Assembly: GCA_000720995.1 (NCBI GenBank)
Contig: JOEL01000006.1
Location: 62,001-126,000 of the forward strand
Direction of reading: 5' to 3'
DNA: 64,000 nt
DNA from: Streptomyces celluloflavus
GTDB taxonomy: Bacteria > Actinomycetota > Actinomycetes > Streptomycetales > Streptomycetaceae
The notes below the pieces were generated by a model that saw only the letters and a program-made list of their open reading frames with translations, had not been told where the DNA came from and made no database searches. A program made the translations under genes and the position numbers. Of this stretch, positions 62,894-64,000 are shown piece by piece. Within the stretch, counting starts at the first letter, position 1; the number at the start of each line of letters is the position of its first letter.

Positions 62894-64000
62894 TCAGTGG
62901 AGCACACGGGCCAGTTTGACGCGGGAGTCCACATCGAGCTTCCGGTAGATCTGGCGCAGGTGGTAGTTGACGGTATGCGGGGAGCGCGAGACGCGGTTGG
63001 CCACCTGCTGGTTGGTCAGGCCCTCCGCCACCAGACGCGCGATGCCGTACTCGATCTCCGTCAGCTCGGACCGGGGCCGCGATCCGCTCGGCCGGCCCGG
63101 CCGCCTGCCCGGGCCCGTCGCGGTCGCGGATGCGGGAACGGGTGCCGGCACGGCCTTCCCGGCCCCCCGCGGACCGTCGCCCCCGGCCTTCCTGAGCAGC
63201 GATTCGACCCGGGTGACCGAGGCGAGCGCGCCGATGGCGCGATACCCCTCCAGCGCCGTCCCCAGATGCCGCCGGGCCGCGAGCCCGTCCCGCCGTTCCA
63301 GGAGCATCGTCCCCAGATCCTCGCTGGCCGCCGCGGCGGCCCAGGGAACACTGTGCTGAAGGGCCGCGTACTCCAAGGCGTCGGCGTCCTGGTGCAGCAG
63401 CCCCCAGGCGTGCCCGGCCGCCGCGGCGAGCCCCTGGTGCCCGGCGTTCTGGTCCGCGAGCCGCGCCGCCCGCCGGGTGACCGCCGCGGCCAGCGACTTC
63501 TCACCCGCGGCCCGGCACAGACGCACCAGATGCGCGGCTCCCCCGGCATCGAGCAGGAAGACGGACGCCTTGGTGAGCAGATCGGGGAAACGTTTTACCA
63601 GCAGCCCGACCGCCCCGGCCGCGTCCATACCGGCCGTGGTCACCCTGAAGTCGGCCCAGTCATGGCGCGCGGGCCGCAACGCACCGGGCTGGGCGACGAT
63701 TTCCGAGCGGGCCCGCCAGATCTGGTCCGCGGCCTCGGACCAGTGGCCCTGGGCGAGCGTCATCAGGGACAGCAGGGAGAGCCCATGCGCGGCGGCCAGG
63801 TGCGCGTCGACGCGCTGCGCCCTCGCCACCCCCGCGCGTATCTCCGCCTCGGCCTTCTCGGTACGGCCCGTACCCATGAGCAGCTGGCCGCGGGCGATCG
63901 ACGACTCGGCCAACGCCCAGGGGTGGTCGAGCCGTTCGGCCAGTTCCCGCGTACGGGCGAGGTGCACCTCGCCCTCCGTGAAGCGGCCGAGATGGATCAG
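62894..64000 (-). CDS. LuxR-family (LAL-type) regulator, C-terminal part, cut by window edge
   Basis: At least 368 residues are in the window; the frame is open to the right edge, so the start is outside. Helical, TPR-like repeats (ARTRELAERLDHPWALAESSI, ADQIWRARSEIVAQPG) precede a C-terminal LuxR HTH: LTEIEYGIARLVAEGLTNQQ, VANRVSRSPHTVNYHLRQIYRKLDV. Large ATP-binding LuxR (LAL) regulators have this layout with an N-terminal ATPase, not visible here. A pathway regulator of the cluster is likely. Confidence 0.88.
   Translation of the reverse strand: MIHLGRFTEGEVHLARTRELAERLDHPWALAESSIARGQLLMGTGRTEKAEAEIRAGVARAQRVDAHLAAAHGLSLLSLMTLAQGHWSEAADQIWRARSEIVAQPGALRPARHDWADFRVTTAGMDAAGAVGLLVKRFPDLLTKASVFLLDAGGAAHLVRLCRAAGEKSLAAAVTRRAARLADQNAGHQGLAAAAGHAWGLLHQDADALEYAALQHSVPWAAAAASEDLGTMLLERRDGLAARRHLGTALEGYRAIGALASVTRVESLLRKAGGDGPRGAGKAVPAPVPASATATGPGRRPGRPSGSRPRSELTEIEYGIARLVAEGLTNQQVANRVSRSPHTVNYHLRQIYRKLDVDSRVKLARVLH

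Overview
The window reads as a Streptomyces-type chromosome: very high GC with strong third-position GC bias, GTG/TTG starts, overlapping stop/start codons inside operons, rare TTA codons, and actinobacterial families (SARP, DUF5925 ATPase, GlcG/HbpS, type II ketosynthases). I see no rRNA, tRNA or CRISPR array.

Left part, 1-20.8 kb. This looks like core chromosome. It holds an alcohol dehydrogenase/aldehyde dehydrogenase pair, homogentisate dioxygenase with a GntR/HutC regulator and an MFS porter, a type-ISP specificity-domain protein, a secreted SGNH lipase, an exopolysaccharide-type operon (small membrane protein, BcsL-like acyltransferase, two GT2 glycosyltransferases, polysaccharide deacetylase, a very large flippase/polymerase-like fusion) facing a GH39-like lipoprotein, and a DUF5925 AAA ATPase.

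20.8-27.7 kb. A compact redox/detoxification island: MarR regulator, VOC protein, MFS exporter, GlcG/HbpS protein, SnoaL-like protein, two aldo/keto reductases, a luciferase-like oxidoreductase and an SRPBCC protein. Three upstream regions share a TTGC...CCAGCG element overlapping promoter hexamers, suggesting one MarR regulon.

27.9-36 kb. Long-form GAPDH, an alpha/beta hydrolase divergent from a WYL regulator, then a gene graveyard (fragments of a Cys-rich protein, MazG, an ABC ATPase with a 4-bp duplication, an IS5-type transposase) around an intact VOC gene, followed by an HD-domain phosphohydrolase and a nucleoside hydrolase. A 191-bp element bounded by 19-bp perfect inverted repeats abuts the next gene.

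36.3 kb to the right edge. A biosynthetic gene cluster. The minus-strand arm makes and loads an aromatic amino acid: class II DAHP synthase, PhzE-like ADIC synthase, PhzD and an EntA/DhbA-like dehydrogenase should yield 3-hydroxyanthranilate; an ACP-adenylation didomain, a free ACP, a canonical and a degenerate ketosynthase, FabG and FabI should load, extend and reduce it. P450, MOSC and methyltransferase genes supply tailoring. The plus-strand arm has a divergent second adenylate-forming enzyme, a hotdog thioesterase, and a complete-looking assimilatory-type nitrate reductase with two flavoprotein partners but no siroheme nitrite reductase. My hypothesis is that the cluster makes its own nitrite and uses the second ligase-like enzyme to diazotise an o-aminophenol, giving an o-diazoquinone or another N-N product. 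A SARP activator with a TTA codon, a DHA2 exporter, an Rrf2 regulator and a LuxR protein (cut by the edge) complete the set.
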